Assembly: GCF_000504245.1 (NCBI RefSeq)
Contig: NZ_KI632509.1
Span: 5,483,502-5,547,501, forward strand
Reading direction: 5' to 3'
DNA: 64,000 nt
Source: Haloechinothrix halophila YIM 93223
Lineage (GTDB): Bacteria > Actinomycetota > Actinomycetes > Mycobacteriales > Pseudonocardiaceae
Both the position numbers and the translations under genes were made by a program. The stretch's first letter is position 1. Every line of letters begins with the position of its first letter. Below the pieces are notes generated by a model, which made no database searches, was not told the DNA's origin, and was given only the letters and a program-made list of their open reading frames with translations. Shown one piece after another: positions 1-8,967 of this stretch.

Positions 1-2
1 CG

Positions 3-1298
3 TCAGGTGGCGCCGGTGGCGCTGCTGGTGCGGCCGCTGGCGCTCCTCGGCAGTTCCTCGGCGTCGCGGCGTCCGGCGTCGCGATCGCCGCCGCCGTCGC
101 CGTCGGTCTGACCGCTGGCGGCGGGCAACAGGTCCCGCAGGCGATCCAGCCGCAGGCTGACGCGCCCACGACGAGCGAGCCCGCGCCTGAGTCTCCGAAG
201 CCCGCACCGGAGTCACCGGCGGAGGATCCAGCCATTCCCCCGGCGCCGCCACCCGTCCAGCCGCAGACCGTGCCAGAGCGGGCACCCGCGCCCCCTGCGC
301 TGCCCGCGCCGCCGGAACTCGTGGTGACCACCCCGGACGACGGCATCCAGCTTGAGCCGGGCGGTGGTCCGGTGGACTTGCCGATCACGGTTCGCAACGA
401 GGGCGAAACCAAATCCGATCCGGTCGTGGTGACCCTCGATCTACCCCAGGGTGTGCGGGCGATCCCGCCACCCGGTGGTGGTGGCGGCGCGCCAATGTCG
501 GCCCAGACGGCCCAGCGCCGCGACACCGCCGCGCCGCGGTCGGGGCGCACCGTGCGCTGCCCCGGCGGCAAGGGCAAGGTCAGCTGCAGTTCCGGCAGGG
601 GTCTGGAACCAGGCGAGTCGGTCACGCTGCTGTTCCGGCTGATCGCGGACAAGCGCGCCGATCCAGGCAAGATCAGGGGAACGGTGTCGAGCGGCAACGC
701 GCAGCCGCTGGTGATCACCGTGCCGTACGAGGTGCCCCCACCCCCGCCACCGCCGCCGCCCGCCGACGGCGTCGAGCTGGACGTCCACAACGTCGGGCGA
801 GTCCTGAAGATCGGTGTCACCAACACGGGCGAGACGACCAAGCGCGCCGTCGTCGTCATCGACCAGCCGATGTTGGCGCACGGCGGGCACGGCAAGGCCA
901 GCTGCACCGACGACGCGGAGAGCACCACCTGCCGTACCAACGAACCGCTCGCGCCGGGTGACGACGTGCACTTCCACACCGTGATGTCCGGCTTCCCCGA
1001 GAACGAGAAGATCGTGGTGACCGCGCGCATCGGCAAGGGTTCGGACACCGAGGAGGTCTCGGTCCGCTGCATTGGTGGCAAGGTCTGCGCGCCCGACGAC
1101 ACCAAGCCGCCGCTCCCCGCGGAGCAGAGCGAGAACGGCCCGCCGAGCACGACACCGTCCGGGCCACCAAATACGACACCGCCGTCCAACGGGCCAGGCC
1201 GCAGCGGGGACGCCCCCGGTCACGAGTCCCGCTCCGGCAAGGACTCCGGGCCGCGTGGCCTGCGAAGTCTGCTGGTTTCGCTGCTCAACTACCCCTAG
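3..1298 (+). CDS. Membrane-anchored Pro-rich protein with Ig-like repeats (5' truncated)
   Basis: The frame is open from the first bases of the window, so the gene begins upstream; the GTG at 270 is internal. The visible part starts with a Gly/Ala-rich stretch, then one hydrophobic segment (FLGVAASGVAIAAAVAVGL, encoded near 55-111), then a Pro/Glu-rich linker. Two beta-rich modules resembling CARDB/DUF11 Ig-like folds follow, at about 300-740 and 765-1090, separated by a poly-Pro stretch. The tail is Pro/Ser/Thr-rich and ends shortly after a basic segment. The layout suggests a cytoplasmic or regulatory N-terminus, a single membrane span and an extracellular stalk with adhesion-like domains. 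I do not recognise the family, and the missing N-terminus could carry the diagnostic domain. Confidence 0.6.
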   Translation, partial: SGGAGGAAGAAAGAPRQFLGVAASGVAIAAAVAVGLTAGGGQQVPQAIQPQADAPTTSEPAPESPKPAPESPAEDPAIPPAPPPVQPQTVPERAPAPPALPAPPELVVTTPDDGIQLEPGGGPVDLPITVRNEGETKSDPVVVTLDLPQGVRAIPPPGGGGGAPMSAQTAQRRDTAAPRSGRTVRCPGGKGKVSCSSGRGLEPGESVTLLFRLIADKRADPGKIRGTVSSGNAQPLVITVPYEVPPPPPPPPPADGVELDVHNVGRVLKIGVTNTGETTKRAVVVIDQPMLAHGGHGKASCTDDAESTTCRTNEPLAPGDDVHFHTVMSGFPENEKIVVTARIGKGSDTEEVSVRCIGGKVCAPDDTKPPLPAEQSENGPPSTTPSGPPNTTPPSNGPGRSGDAPGHESRSGKDSGPRGLRSLLVSLLNYP

Positions 1299-1361
1299 CG
1301 CAGCCGGCCAGTAAGACAGTTCCGACCGACCGCGGTATCGCGCGCAAGTACACTCCGCCCC

Positions 1362-1850
1362 GTGGCTGTAGTCGAGAATCTGCTGACCGTCGTGCCCGAG
1401 CCGTTCCGCTCGATCATGATCAAGCATCGGGAGCTGCTGAAGTTCGGCATCGTCGGCGGTACGGCGTTCGTCGTGGACAACGGTGTCTGGTACCTGCTGA
1501 AGCTGACGGTGCTCGCGGACAAGCCGACAACGGCCAAGGGGATCGCGATCCTGGTCGCCACGATCGTCTCCTACATCCTCAACCGTGAGTGGTCCTTCCG
1601 CACACGCGGTGGCCGGGAGCGCCACCACGAGGCCGCGCTGTTCTTCCTGGTCAGCGGCGGCGCCATCGTCATCAACCTGATCCCGCTGTACACCTCGCGC
1701 TATATCCTCGACCTGGAGGTGCCGCACGTCTCATTGTGGGTGCAGGAGGCCGCCGACTTCACCAGCGGGTCGATCATCGGCATGGTGCTGGCGATGCTGT
1801 TCCGCTTCTGGGGGTACCGGAGGTGGGTTTTCCCGGATGAGCTGCGGTGA
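1362..1850 (+). CDS. GtrA family membrane protein
   Basis: A 162-aa protein with four hydrophobic segments, typical of the GtrA/DPMS family that helps move or modify lipid-linked sugars for cell-wall or teichoic-acid glycosylation. The family signatures are visible: the first helix after KFGIVGG, NREWSFR at the end of the second helix, and the closing FRFWGYRRWVFP. The start is a GTG about 60 bp after the preceding gene. It converges with the histidine kinase gene, with 9 bp between the stops. From memory, M. tuberculosis Rv3277, next to the PH-domain/birA/accD5 block, is also GtrA-like, so this may be the syntenic gene even though other genes now lie between. The sugar substrate cannot be told from sequence. 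Confidence 0.85.
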   Translation: MAVVENLLTVVPEPFRSIMIKHRELLKFGIVGGTAFVVDNGVWYLLKLTVLADKPTTAKGIAILVATIVSYILNREWSFRTRGGRERHHEAALFFLVSGGAIVINLIPLYTSRYILDLEVPHVSLWVQEAADFTSGSIIGMVLAMLFRFWGYRRWVFPDELR

Positions 1851-1859
1851 AAGCGCCGA

Positions 1860-3143
1860 TCAGCGCGGGGAGCCCGCTGTCGAGAGCTCCCCGGACGTCA
1901 GGTCCGTTGGGCGCGGCACCAGCAGAAACACGCTGAACGTCGCTGGCCGCTGCACGGACAGTTCCAGCCTGCCGCCATCGGCCTCCACCAGCGCGCGAGC
2001 GAGCGCGAGTCCGACACCGGTCGACCCGGCACCGGAGACACCCCGGTCGAAGATGTGCGGCGCGAGGGCGTCCGGCACCCCTTGACCGTGATCGGCGACC
2101 GTCACGACGACCGTGCCGTCGGTGTCGCCGCCCCGGGCGGCCATGGTCACGGTGCCTTCGCCGTGTTTGCGCGCGTTGTCTAGCAGCACCCCGACCACCT
2201 CCCGCAGCCTGGCAGGGGTGACCCGCGCGATGAGGCCCTTGCTGATGCGCAGCCGCAATGTGCGGCCCTCGGCATTGAAGATCTGCCGCCACTCGATCGC
2301 GATCGTTTTGAGCACGGCGGACAGGTCGACCGGCTCCGCACCCGCTTCCCGCGCCGCCCTGGCCGCCGCGAGTAGTTCGTCCAGCACGGCGGCGAGCTGG
2401 TCGGCCTGCTCCTGCGCGGCCACCGAGTCCTCAGCGACCTCGGGATCGGAGTGCGTCGTCAGCGGGTCAAGCCGGAGCTGGATGGCCGTCAGCCTGCTGC
2501 GGAGCTGGTGCGAGACATCACCGACGAACTGCCGCTCGCGACGCACCAGCGCGGACAACGCCTCGGCCGAGGTGTCCAGCGCCTCGGCGACCATGTCCAA
2601 CTCGCGCATGTTGTAGCGACTGGTGTCCGGCCGGAAGTCACCCGCGCCAAGCCGCGCGGCGCGGTACGAGATGTCCCGCAACGGCCGTGCGAGCCGTCGT
2701 GCGGTCACTGTCGCCACCACCATGCCGGTGCCCACCGACAACACCGCGAGCAGCAGCACCGCGACGGTCACCTGCGACTGCCGCTCCCGCAGCGGTTCGG
2801 ACGGCACTGACAGCCGCACCTCGCCGGTCCCGGCAAGGTTGGCTTCTTCGGTGAGGCTGCCACCCTCCGGTTCGACGCCCTCGCGGTAGACCCGGCCACC
2901 TGGCCCGCGCACCACGAGGTAGCCGTCAGCGGGAATCGCCAAGTGGACCCGATTGGTGTCGATGCCATCGCCTGCGGCGATGTCACTGTCGAGCTGCTTG
3001 ACGATCCGCTGCGCGCGGTCCTTGAGATCCTCGCTGGCCAGACTGCTAACCAGCAACGACGCCGTAATTCCCAGCGGAATGCCCAACGCGGCGCCGGTGA
3101 CGGCTACCGCGAGCAGAATCGCGAGGAGGATACGGCGATGCAC
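1860..3143 (-). CDS. Two-component sensor histidine kinase
   Basis: A 427-aa membrane kinase. The first transmembrane helix is at about residues 5-35, an extracytoplasmic loop of about 85 residues follows, and the second helix is at about 124-146. HAMP covers about 147-195, and the HisKA dimerisation helix has the phospho-acceptor His at about 212 in DVSHQLRSRLTAI. The HATPase domain has an N box (LLDNARKHG, about 321), a G1 box (DHGQGVP) and a G2 box (STGVGLAL). The Gln after the His is common in actinobacterial kinases. The cognate response regulator is immediately upstream on the same strand, 17 bp away, so the two form one operon with the regulator first. The small extracytoplasmic loop is the likely sensor; its signal is unknown. 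Confidence 0.93.
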   Translation of the reverse strand: MHRRILLAILLAVAVTGAALGIPLGITASLLVSSLASEDLKDRAQRIVKQLDSDIAAGDGIDTNRVHLAIPADGYLVVRGPGGRVYREGVEPEGGSLTEEANLAGTGEVRLSVPSEPLRERQSQVTVAVLLLAVLSVGTGMVVATVTARRLARPLRDISYRAARLGAGDFRPDTSRYNMRELDMVAEALDTSAEALSALVRRERQFVGDVSHQLRSRLTAIQLRLDPLTTHSDPEVAEDSVAAQEQADQLAAVLDELLAAARAAREAGAEPVDLSAVLKTIAIEWRQIFNAEGRTLRLRISKGLIARVTPARLREVVGVLLDNARKHGEGTVTMAARGGDTDGTVVVTVADHGQGVPDALAPHIFDRGVSGAGSTGVGLALARALVEADGGRLELSVQRPATFSVFLLVPRPTDLTSGELSTAGSPR

Positions 3144-3160
3144 TGAAGCGGCTCCTGCTG

Positions 3161-3871
3161 CTAGTCGACGTTGAAGCGAAACCCAACGCCGCGCACCGTG
3201 GCGATTCGCCGCTCCGCATCCGCGTGCGGGGTACTCGACGGCTTGCTCCCGGTGCCGTCGATGTCACCCGCCGCGATCGCGAGCTTGCGTCTCAACCACG
3301 ACATGTGCATGTCCAGCGTCTTGGTGGTCTTGGCGTCGAGGTCGTTCCACACCTCCGCGAGGATCTCCTCCCTGCTGACGACCTGACCGGCCCGGGTGAG
3401 CAGCACCCGCAGCAGCTCGAACTCCTTGTTCGCGAGCTGCACCTCGGCACCCTCGACGGTGACCAGCCTGCCGCCGACGTCCATCCGCACCCCGGCGGCT
3501 TCCAGGATGTCGGGGGCCTGTCTGCGCAGCAGGGCTCTGATCCTGGCCAGCAGCTCCGCCAACCGGAACGGCTTGGCCACGTAGTCGTCCGCGCCCGCGT
3601 CGAGCCCGACGACGAAGTCCACCTCGTCGGTGCGCGCGGTGAGCATCAGCACCGGCAGGTCGGCGCCGCTCGCACGCAGCCGTCGGCACACTTCGAGGCC
3701 ATCCATGCTCGGCAGCCCGAGATCGAGCACCAGCAGGTTCACTTGCTGTCGCTGGGTCGCCTCAAGAACGCTCGGCCCATCGGCGACGACCTCCACCTCG
3801 TAGCCCTCACGATGAAGCGCACGAGAGAGTGGGTCAGCGATCGCCGGGTCGTCCTCGGCGAGTAGAACCAT
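3161..3871 (-). CDS. OmpR/PhoB family response regulator
   Basis: The start is taken at the ATG at 3871 (MVLLAEDDPAIADPL), preceded by AGGTG. The reading frame stays open upstream to 3931, but that extension adds nothing conserved. This gives 236 aa: a receiver domain with acidic pair EDD at residues 6-8, phospho-acceptor Asp50 in LVLDLGLPSMDG, Thr and Lys switch residues (MLTA, AKPF), and a C-terminal winged-helix DNA-binding domain ending RRIATVRGVGFRFNVD. It is transcribed before its kinase partner. The start is back-to-back with hisN, leaving only about 50 bp for two divergent promoters, so autoregulation of this operon could also affect hisN. Confidence 0.93.
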   Translation of the reverse strand: MVLLAEDDPAIADPLSRALHREGYEVEVVADGPSVLEATQRQQVNLLVLDLGLPSMDGLEVCRRLRASGADLPVLMLTARTDEVDFVVGLDAGADDYVAKPFRLAELLARIRALLRRQAPDILEAAGVRMDVGGRLVTVEGAEVQLANKEFELLRVLLTRAGQVVSREEILAEVWNDLDAKTTKTLDMHMSWLRRKLAIAAGDIDGTGSKPSSTPHADAERRIATVRGVGFRFNVD

Positions 3872-3920
3872 GTTCACCTGGCTCACTCTACGACTCCAGT
3901 ACGTGAAAACATCGTTGTCT

Positions 3921-4727
3921 GTGACCCGCAATTATCTCGCAGACTACGCAATCGCCGCACAACTCGCAGACGTCGCTGACGCGATCACGACTGATCGGTT
4001 CACCTCGACCGACCTTAAAGTCACGAGCAAGCCCGATCGCACCCCGGTCACCGACGCCGATGTCGCCGTCGAAGACGCGATCCGCGAGACGCTGGCGGCC
4101 GAGCGCCCCGGCGACGCGATCGCCGGCGAGGAGCGGGGCGGGTTCAATGCCGATGAGCTCGACGGCAGGACGTGGATCCTCGACCCGATCGACGGCACCA
4201 AGAACTTCCTGCGTGGCATCCCGGCATGGGCGACGCTGATCGCGCTGGTCGAAGACGGTATCCCTGTGGTGGGCATGGTCAGCGCGCCCGCGCTCGGCAA
4301 GCGCTGGTGGGCGCATCGCGGCGGCGGGGCGTTCACCTCGGACGCAGCTGGCGGCGAGCGGCGGATCGACGTCTCGGGGGTGTCCGATCTCGGGGACGCC
4401 TACCTGTCGACGACGAACCTCACCACGTGGTCGGAGTATCACAGCCTGCCCGCCTACCTCGCGCTCGTCGAGGCGTGCTGGGAGAATCGGGCGTTCGGCG
4501 ATTTCTGGTCACATTGTCTCGTCGCGGAGGGTGTGATCGACATCGCGGCCGAACCGATCGTGAACCCGTGGGACGTCGCGCCGATGCAGGTGCTGGTCAG
4601 CGAAGCCGGTGGGCGGTTCTCGGACCTGTCCGGCGCGGAGCGGTTCGACGGCGGCAACGCGTTGTCGACCAACGGTGTCCTGCACGACGCGGCGCTGCGG
4701 GTGTTGGGTCAGGACGGCCTCGTGTAG
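3921..4727 (+). CDS. hisN: Histidinol-phosphatase, inositol monophosphatase family
   Basis: The protein removes phosphate from L-histidinol phosphate (last-but-one step of histidine synthesis); family members are Mg-dependent. Metal-site motifs are visible: EERGG, WILDPIDGTKNFLRG and the late WDVAPMQVLVSEAGG, with the actinobacterial HisN start pattern DYAIAAQLADVADAIT. The frame opens at 3870, but the family starts near the GTG at 3921 (268 aa, the usual length), so that start is preferred. A related inositol-phosphatase activity cannot be excluded, although the N-terminus resembles HisN (Rv3137) more than SuhB. The 3' end overlaps the convergent AlbA_2 gene by 19 bp, which suggests that gene arrived or eroded up to this boundary. 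Confidence 0.88.
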   Translation: MTRNYLADYAIAAQLADVADAITTDRFTSTDLKVTSKPDRTPVTDADVAVEDAIRETLAAERPGDAIAGEERGGFNADELDGRTWILDPIDGTKNFLRGIPAWATLIALVEDGIPVVGMVSAPALGKRWWAHRGGGAFTSDAAGGERRIDVSGVSDLGDAYLSTTNLTTWSEYHSLPAYLALVEACWENRAFGDFWSHCLVAEGVIDIAAEPIVNPWDVAPMQVLVSEAGGRFSDLSGAERFDGGNALSTNGVLHDAALRVLGQDGLV

Positions 4728-6406
4728 TACGTCGCTCTGCGTTCACCATGCCTGTGGAGTTTGCCTTCATTAACGAGACGGCTAAGCAAACGTGTGGCCT
4801 GTTTCGGTGACATGGTGCAAAGTTCAGCGACCTGAGATCGGGTTACCTGGCCATGAGCGTCAACGTACGAGAGCACCATCTGCTCTTGTTGTAATGGCTC
4901 GAACCCGCGCACGCGGACGTAGCCTGCCGACGAATCAAGTGCGCGGTACACGGCTGCCGACAAATGCCAGGTGCGACCTTTGCGTTCGCCACGCGCTTCA
5001 ACCCAGCCGCGATCGACCATACGAGCCAGTTGAGTGCGAGTTTCATTCTCGGTTCGCTGCAGCAGATGGGCAAGCTCGCCGGTAGTAGCACGTCGTTCGC
5101 GTAGCAGGTCGGAAAGAATTTGCAGTTCAGGCACGGTGAGTGGCCGATCACCCTGCTGTTCTTGTTCCAACACCCATCGAGTCATCGCCAGATTGGCAGG
5201 GCCACCAGGAAGCACTGCGGTCACCTGGTATGCCGTAGTACGGCCGTAATCGGGTGCGGGGCGTCCTACACGGAGTTGCTCAGCGAACATCCGATTGATG
5301 CCACGCCCAGTGCGCTCAACGAGACCAACACGTTTGAAGGCGTCTGCAAGTAGCGGGCTCCGCGGATGCGGTGCTGCGACCAGGATGTTGCTTACGTCGA
5401 TTCCTTCCGGGAATCCTCCAGGACTCGAGATTTCCAGTTGATCATCAGTCCACTGCACGTGGACGGCACCTCGCCGCGTGTAGTCACGATGGGTTAGCGC
5501 GTTAGCGAGGGCTTCCCGGAATGCCGTCTCTGAGTAAGCAGGTATCGCGACGCGAAACATGCCGACCTGCAACTCTTCCTCATCATTGCGCGCGCGGAAG
5601 CGATTGAACATCTCATCAGCGAGACGTAAGAGCGGCAAGGTGAAAAAATCGTTGGTCTGCACCTCTTCGCCGCGCATGACTTGAAACGCGGCTTCGTGCG
5701 TCGGGATGAAACGCCGGATCGCATCGGCGCGGCCGAACAGCAGCAATGCTCCCGTGGTGACCTCGTCGTCAGCACGCGCCACGCCCAATGCACGTGCGAT
5801 CTCGAGATCTGCCAAATCAGCAAGAATCTGGTCTGCCCGGTTCCCCGACTCACGTACGAGCCGCCGAACTCGCTCAAACTCAATCGGGTCTAGATCCGTC
5901 CACGCCGCACCCCGGGCAGGCAATGACGCGAAGTCGACAGCGCCGTAGTCGATCTGGTGCGCAAGCATTTCGTGCGCATAGAACGGCATGCAGCGGGGCC
6001 TGCCATCAGCCCCGATTGTGCGGCGGAGGTAAGTCCCCTTTGTCGTGCCAACTACTTGCGAACTGTCAGGTACCTCGACCACCAGAACGCTGACTCCGTC
6101 GACGTCAACGACGTTGACGACGGTCGACACCGGTGGCTGTGTGTTGTTCGCAACCACAGCCTGAACGCGGAGCGGATCGGTGCTCTCACCTTGCCGAGGA
6201 CGAGCACCTGTCAGCTTCCCATCGTCCTCAACACCAACCAACAGAACGCCACCTGAGCCGTTCGCCAGGCATGTCACAGCCTCGATGAGGTCGTGATCGT
6301 TCAGCGGTTTCCGCTGCTCGCTCTTGAATTCGACGTCGTAACGCTCACCAGCGGCTGCCCACGACCGGATGCGCTCAGCGAGCGCACCTGACCCATGCTC
6401 GTCCAT
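4709..6406 (-). CDS. AlbA_2 (Schlafen-type) and GHKL ATPase domain putative transcriptional regulator
   Basis: A 565-aa protein when started at the ATG at 6406, which is preceded by AAGGACGG; the frame extends 7 codons to an ATG at 6427. Residues 15-145 form the AlbA_2 domain, with E-x-K (YDVEFKSE), the LANGSGGVLLVGVEDDG loop and YLRRTIGADGRPRCM. Residues about 280-400 are a HATPase_c_4 domain (EALANALTHRDY, then VERTGRGINRMF). The C-terminus carries two winged-helix-like segments. Such proteins are annotated as ATP-dependent regulators or helicase-related, and some Schlafen-type proteins act in phage defence. Base composition is more AT-rich than the neighbouring genes, and the 3' end overlaps hisN, so horizontal acquisition is likely. 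A near-perfect palindrome lies directly upstream, suggesting autoregulation. Confidence 0.85.
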   Translation of the reverse strand: MDEHGSGALAERIRSWAAAGERYDVEFKSEQRKPLNDHDLIEAVTCLANGSGGVLLVGVEDDGKLTGARPRQGESTDPLRVQAVVANNTQPPVSTVVNVVDVDGVSVLVVEVPDSSQVVGTTKGTYLRRTIGADGRPRCMPFYAHEMLAHQIDYGAVDFASLPARGAAWTDLDPIEFERVRRLVRESGNRADQILADLADLEIARALGVARADDEVTTGALLLFGRADAIRRFIPTHEAAFQVMRGEEVQTNDFFTLPLLRLADEMFNRFRARNDEEELQVGMFRVAIPAYSETAFREALANALTHRDYTRRGAVHVQWTDDQLEISSPGGFPEGIDVSNILVAAPHPRSPLLADAFKRVGLVERTGRGINRMFAEQLRVGRPAPDYGRTTAYQVTAVLPGGPANLAMTRWVLEQEQQGDRPLTVPELQILSDLLRERRATTGELAHLLQRTENETRTQLARMVDRGWVEARGERKGRTWHLSAAVYRALDSSAGYVRVRGFEPLQQEQMVLSYVDAHGQVTRSQVAELCTMSPKQATRLLSRLVNEGKLHRHGERRATYYTRPS

Positions 6407-6420
6407 AACCGTCCTTGTTT

Positions 6421-6492
6421 GACCCATGTCTCATAGTTATGGGACATGGGTCAAAGCATATCCACTATGGGTCATAGTTTATGGGACATATC
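6421..6492. promoter_or_regulatory. Palindromic operator upstream of the AlbA_2 gene
   Basis: GACCCATGTC at 6421-6430 is repeated in inverted orientation as GACATGGGTC at 6443-6452. Inside are CATA/TATG half-sites (6432-6435 and 6438-6441), making a nearly perfect 32-bp palindrome. A second degenerate copy follows at about 6464-6491 (ATGGGTCATAGTTT, then ATGGGACATA). The block is AT-rich and starts 15 bp upstream of the chosen AlbA_2 start codon, where an operator overlapping the promoter would sit. Binding by the AlbA_2 protein itself is an inference. Confidence 0.6.
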
Positions 6493-6521
6493 GGCGTGTC
6501 ATCCGTCGGCATGGCGCTGCC

Positions 6522-6833
6522 TTAGCTCGACTGGTTCTCCTTCGCTGGCAGCAGTCCGACAGCTCCCCTGGCGACCTGAGTCCAGGCGAGACGTCCGAAC
6601 AGGTAGTTGCAGGCGACCTGCTCGTTGCTGAAACAGGCCCAGTCGTAGCGGTTGCCCTGCTCACGCCAGAACACCTCCCACGCGGCTTCCTGCCGGAGCT
6701 GGTCCTCACCCACTGGGACCTGCCGTTCGACGCGCAGCACACACCAGGCGTTGTCGGCCTCCGCTCCGACGGAGATCACCTCGGGCGGGACACCGATGGC
6801 GGTCAGCCATTTCGCGATCGACTCGACGTTCAT
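6522..6833 (-). CDS. Putative immunity protein for the adjacent TNT toxin
   Basis: A 103-aa acidic, Trp-rich cytoplasmic protein with no signal peptide. It starts 4 bp inside the end of the toxin gene (ATGA overlap), so the two are translationally coupled, as expected for toxin and antidote. In M. tuberculosis the TNT domain of CpnT is neutralised by the protein encoded just downstream (IFT), and this gene holds the equivalent position. It is shorter than I remember IFT being, and I could not recognise a conserved IFT motif, so it may belong to a different immunity family. Function is assigned from position only. Confidence 0.6.
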   Translation of the reverse strand: MNVESIAKWLTAIGVPPEVISVGAEADNAWCVLRVERQVPVGEDQLRQEAAWEVFWREQGNRYDWACFSNEQVACNYLFGRLAWTQVARGAVGLLPAKENQSS

Positions 6834-8959
6834 GCGCCCTCTCCTGTCTCAGGTGGTTCGGGTGTCATCTCCGCGAGATAACCCAGCGCGAGGAGGTCCG
6901 TCGCCGGATAAACGGCGCGGTAGCGTAGGCCGCCGCCTGGCTGGCCGAACCAGCTCGCGGTCTCGGCCGCCCACACCGGTAGCTCACGCAGCACCCGGTA
7001 GCGGTGGTAGCCACTGTCCAGCCGAGTAGGCGGCAGCGACCGCGCGGCGTATGGCGTGCGGTCGGCGGCGAACACCCGTCCGTGTTCATCCCCGAATCGG
7101 TCGAGCACCGTGCCCGCCGGCAGCACGATCGGCTCGCCGTGCTCACGACAGCCCTCCGGATACAGCTCTCCTGGTGGCCACACGTAGGCCACACGAGTGC
7201 TGTCACGGGCCACGACGTAGCGCCGGTGCCAGTCCTGCCCGTTGGTCGCCGCGAGCGGATCGTCATCGCAGAGGTCCGCGACGGCGGGATGCTCGGCTGG
7301 CAGTCCGCGCACCGCTTGATCCGTACCCGCGTCGGGTTCCGGCGGGTCGCCAGGGTCAATGAGGTGCGACTCGGGGTGGTCATGCGGCGGAAACCGCAGA
7401 CCGGTGGCGAAGTCGGCTTCGTCGTCCCGCGGCGGGAGTTGATACGCCGGTGCGCTCGCCGGGACCGGCAGATGACCGATCGGGAACATGTGCACGAGGA
7501 ACAGGGCGACAACGCTGTCCCTGTCCTGCCGGGGTGTGCCGGTGGTGTGCGGTGCGGGTTGTGACTGCGACGGCTCGTGCCCCACGTGTGGGGCCGGTTG
7601 CGGTGCGGCCCGTTGCGATGGCTGGTGCGTCGCGTGCTGCGACTGGTGTGGTGGCGGCGGCTGGCTCGGCGCTGGGCTCCTGGGATGTCGGGGTGCGCTC
7701 TCAACTGGACCGAACGTGCGACCCGGTTGCCGGTCCTGACGCGGGGCTTGTTGTGCCGGTTGGTGCGAGCCCTGTCCCGGCTGCGCTGCCGGTGCCTGTC
7801 CGGCGGCGTGCCCCTGCGCAGGTTGTGCGGCGCCGCCACCGAGCGGAGCCGCGCCCATGCCCGCGCCCGGTGCGTTGTAGCCCGCCGCTGGTGGCCCGCC
7901 GACTGGACCAGGACCTGCGGACGGCACTGCCGGAGCAGGCGGCGGCGCGGCAGGGACGTCAGCGTAACCGGCGAGTCCGGTGCTGCCGTCGATCGGCGGC
8001 ACGGGCTGGCCGCCCGGGTAGCCGCCGCGCGGGGGCACACCGGGTGAGCCGGATCCGGCCGGGTACCCCGACGGCGGAGTTGGCACGTCGGCGTACGGGT
8101 CACCCGCGATCGGCACGCCAGACGGCAGTGTCGGCGCGGTGGGCGAAACGTCGTCGAGCGCGCCGTCGGGAGGGTTGCCAGGCGCGCCAGTCGCATCACC
8201 CACGGAATCCCGCGTGCCGCCCACGACGTACTCGTCCGCGCCACTCAGGTCCGCGTCGCCTGGCGTCCGCCCGAGCACGTCGGACGCACCACCGGGGACG
8301 TCGCCCGCCGTGTCGCCTACGACATCATCAGCGCCACGTGGTCCCGCATCCGTCAGGGTGCTCACCGTGTCCCCGACGTCGTGGCTCGCCTGGCCGGGCG
8401 CGTCCACAGCGGGCCCGCCCGGAGCTGCCGGGACGGCGTCCACCCCACCCTGAGCGCCGCGCACCGGATCGGCCACCGCGCTGGCCAGGCCGTTCGCGGT
8501 GACATCGAGGTTCGCCGACGTCTTGCCGAGCAGCGTCGGCACCCCGGCCAACGCATCGGGATGGCCGCCACCGGCCGCCGCGTTCGCGGCGTCGACCTGG
8601 CGGGCAGCCTCGGTCAGCTGCCGCACCATCTCCACTTTGGTCTCCGCGATCCTGTCGGCCGCGTGCTCCAGCCGGTCGGCTGCCTCGGTCGCGCCTCGGG
8701 CCGCCTGCCCCAGCTCCCCGCTGTCGGTGTCGACGACGCGAGACCACGACGTCCGCGCCGCCGTGGCGCCCTCGCCGGACATGCCGTCGAACGCGGCGTT
8801 GGCGGACGCATCGGCGTCACCCGCGAGCGTGATGAGCTGGGTGGCCGCATCGCGCCAGGCGCGTGCTTGCTCCCGCATGGCGTCCTCGTCCGCTTCCGGC
8901 CAGCGCGCGCTGGTACGGGCGGCGATGTCGGCCAGCTCACTCGGCAGTTCGATCCCCAT
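6830..8959 (-). CDS. ESX-type effector: WXG100-like N-terminus with C-terminal TNT NAD glycohydrolase toxin
   Basis: A 709-aa CpnT-like polymorphic toxin. Residues 1-130 are helical and WXG100/PPE-like (start MGIELPSELADIAARTSARW), a domain used for type VII secretion. Residues about 150-480 are a low-complexity Gly/Pro/Ala/Gln-rich linker. Residues about 585-695 match the tuberculosis necrotizing toxin fold: LDRFGDEHGRVF, TPYAARSLPP, a Tyr/His-rich strand and WFGQPGGGLRYR. The Gln in QPGGG (about 673) corresponds to the catalytic Gln reported for TNT. TNT hydrolyses NAD, killing host or competitor cells. The gene sits between an EspC-like protein and a small downstream gene that probably encodes immunity. 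No ESX secretion machinery lies in the window, so a distant system must export it. Confidence 0.88.
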   Translation of the reverse strand: MGIELPSELADIAARTSARWPEADEDAMREQARAWRDAATQLITLAGDADASANAAFDGMSGEGATAARTSWSRVVDTDSGELGQAARGATEAADRLEHAADRIAETKVEMVRQLTEAARQVDAANAAAGGGHPDALAGVPTLLGKTSANLDVTANGLASAVADPVRGAQGGVDAVPAAPGGPAVDAPGQASHDVGDTVSTLTDAGPRGADDVVGDTAGDVPGGASDVLGRTPGDADLSGADEYVVGGTRDSVGDATGAPGNPPDGALDDVSPTAPTLPSGVPIAGDPYADVPTPPSGYPAGSGSPGVPPRGGYPGGQPVPPIDGSTGLAGYADVPAAPPPAPAVPSAGPGPVGGPPAAGYNAPGAGMGAAPLGGGAAQPAQGHAAGQAPAAQPGQGSHQPAQQAPRQDRQPGRTFGPVESAPRHPRSPAPSQPPPPHQSQHATHQPSQRAAPQPAPHVGHEPSQSQPAPHTTGTPRQDRDSVVALFLVHMFPIGHLPVPASAPAYQLPPRDDEADFATGLRFPPHDHPESHLIDPGDPPEPDAGTDQAVRGLPAEHPAVADLCDDDPLAATNGQDWHRRYVVARDSTRVAYVWPPGELYPEGCREHGEPIVLPAGTVLDRFGDEHGRVFAADRTPYAARSLPPTRLDSGYHRYRVLRELPVWAAETASWFGQPGGGLRYRAVYPATDLLALGYLAEMTPEPPETGEGA

Positions 8960-8967
8960 GGCGACCC

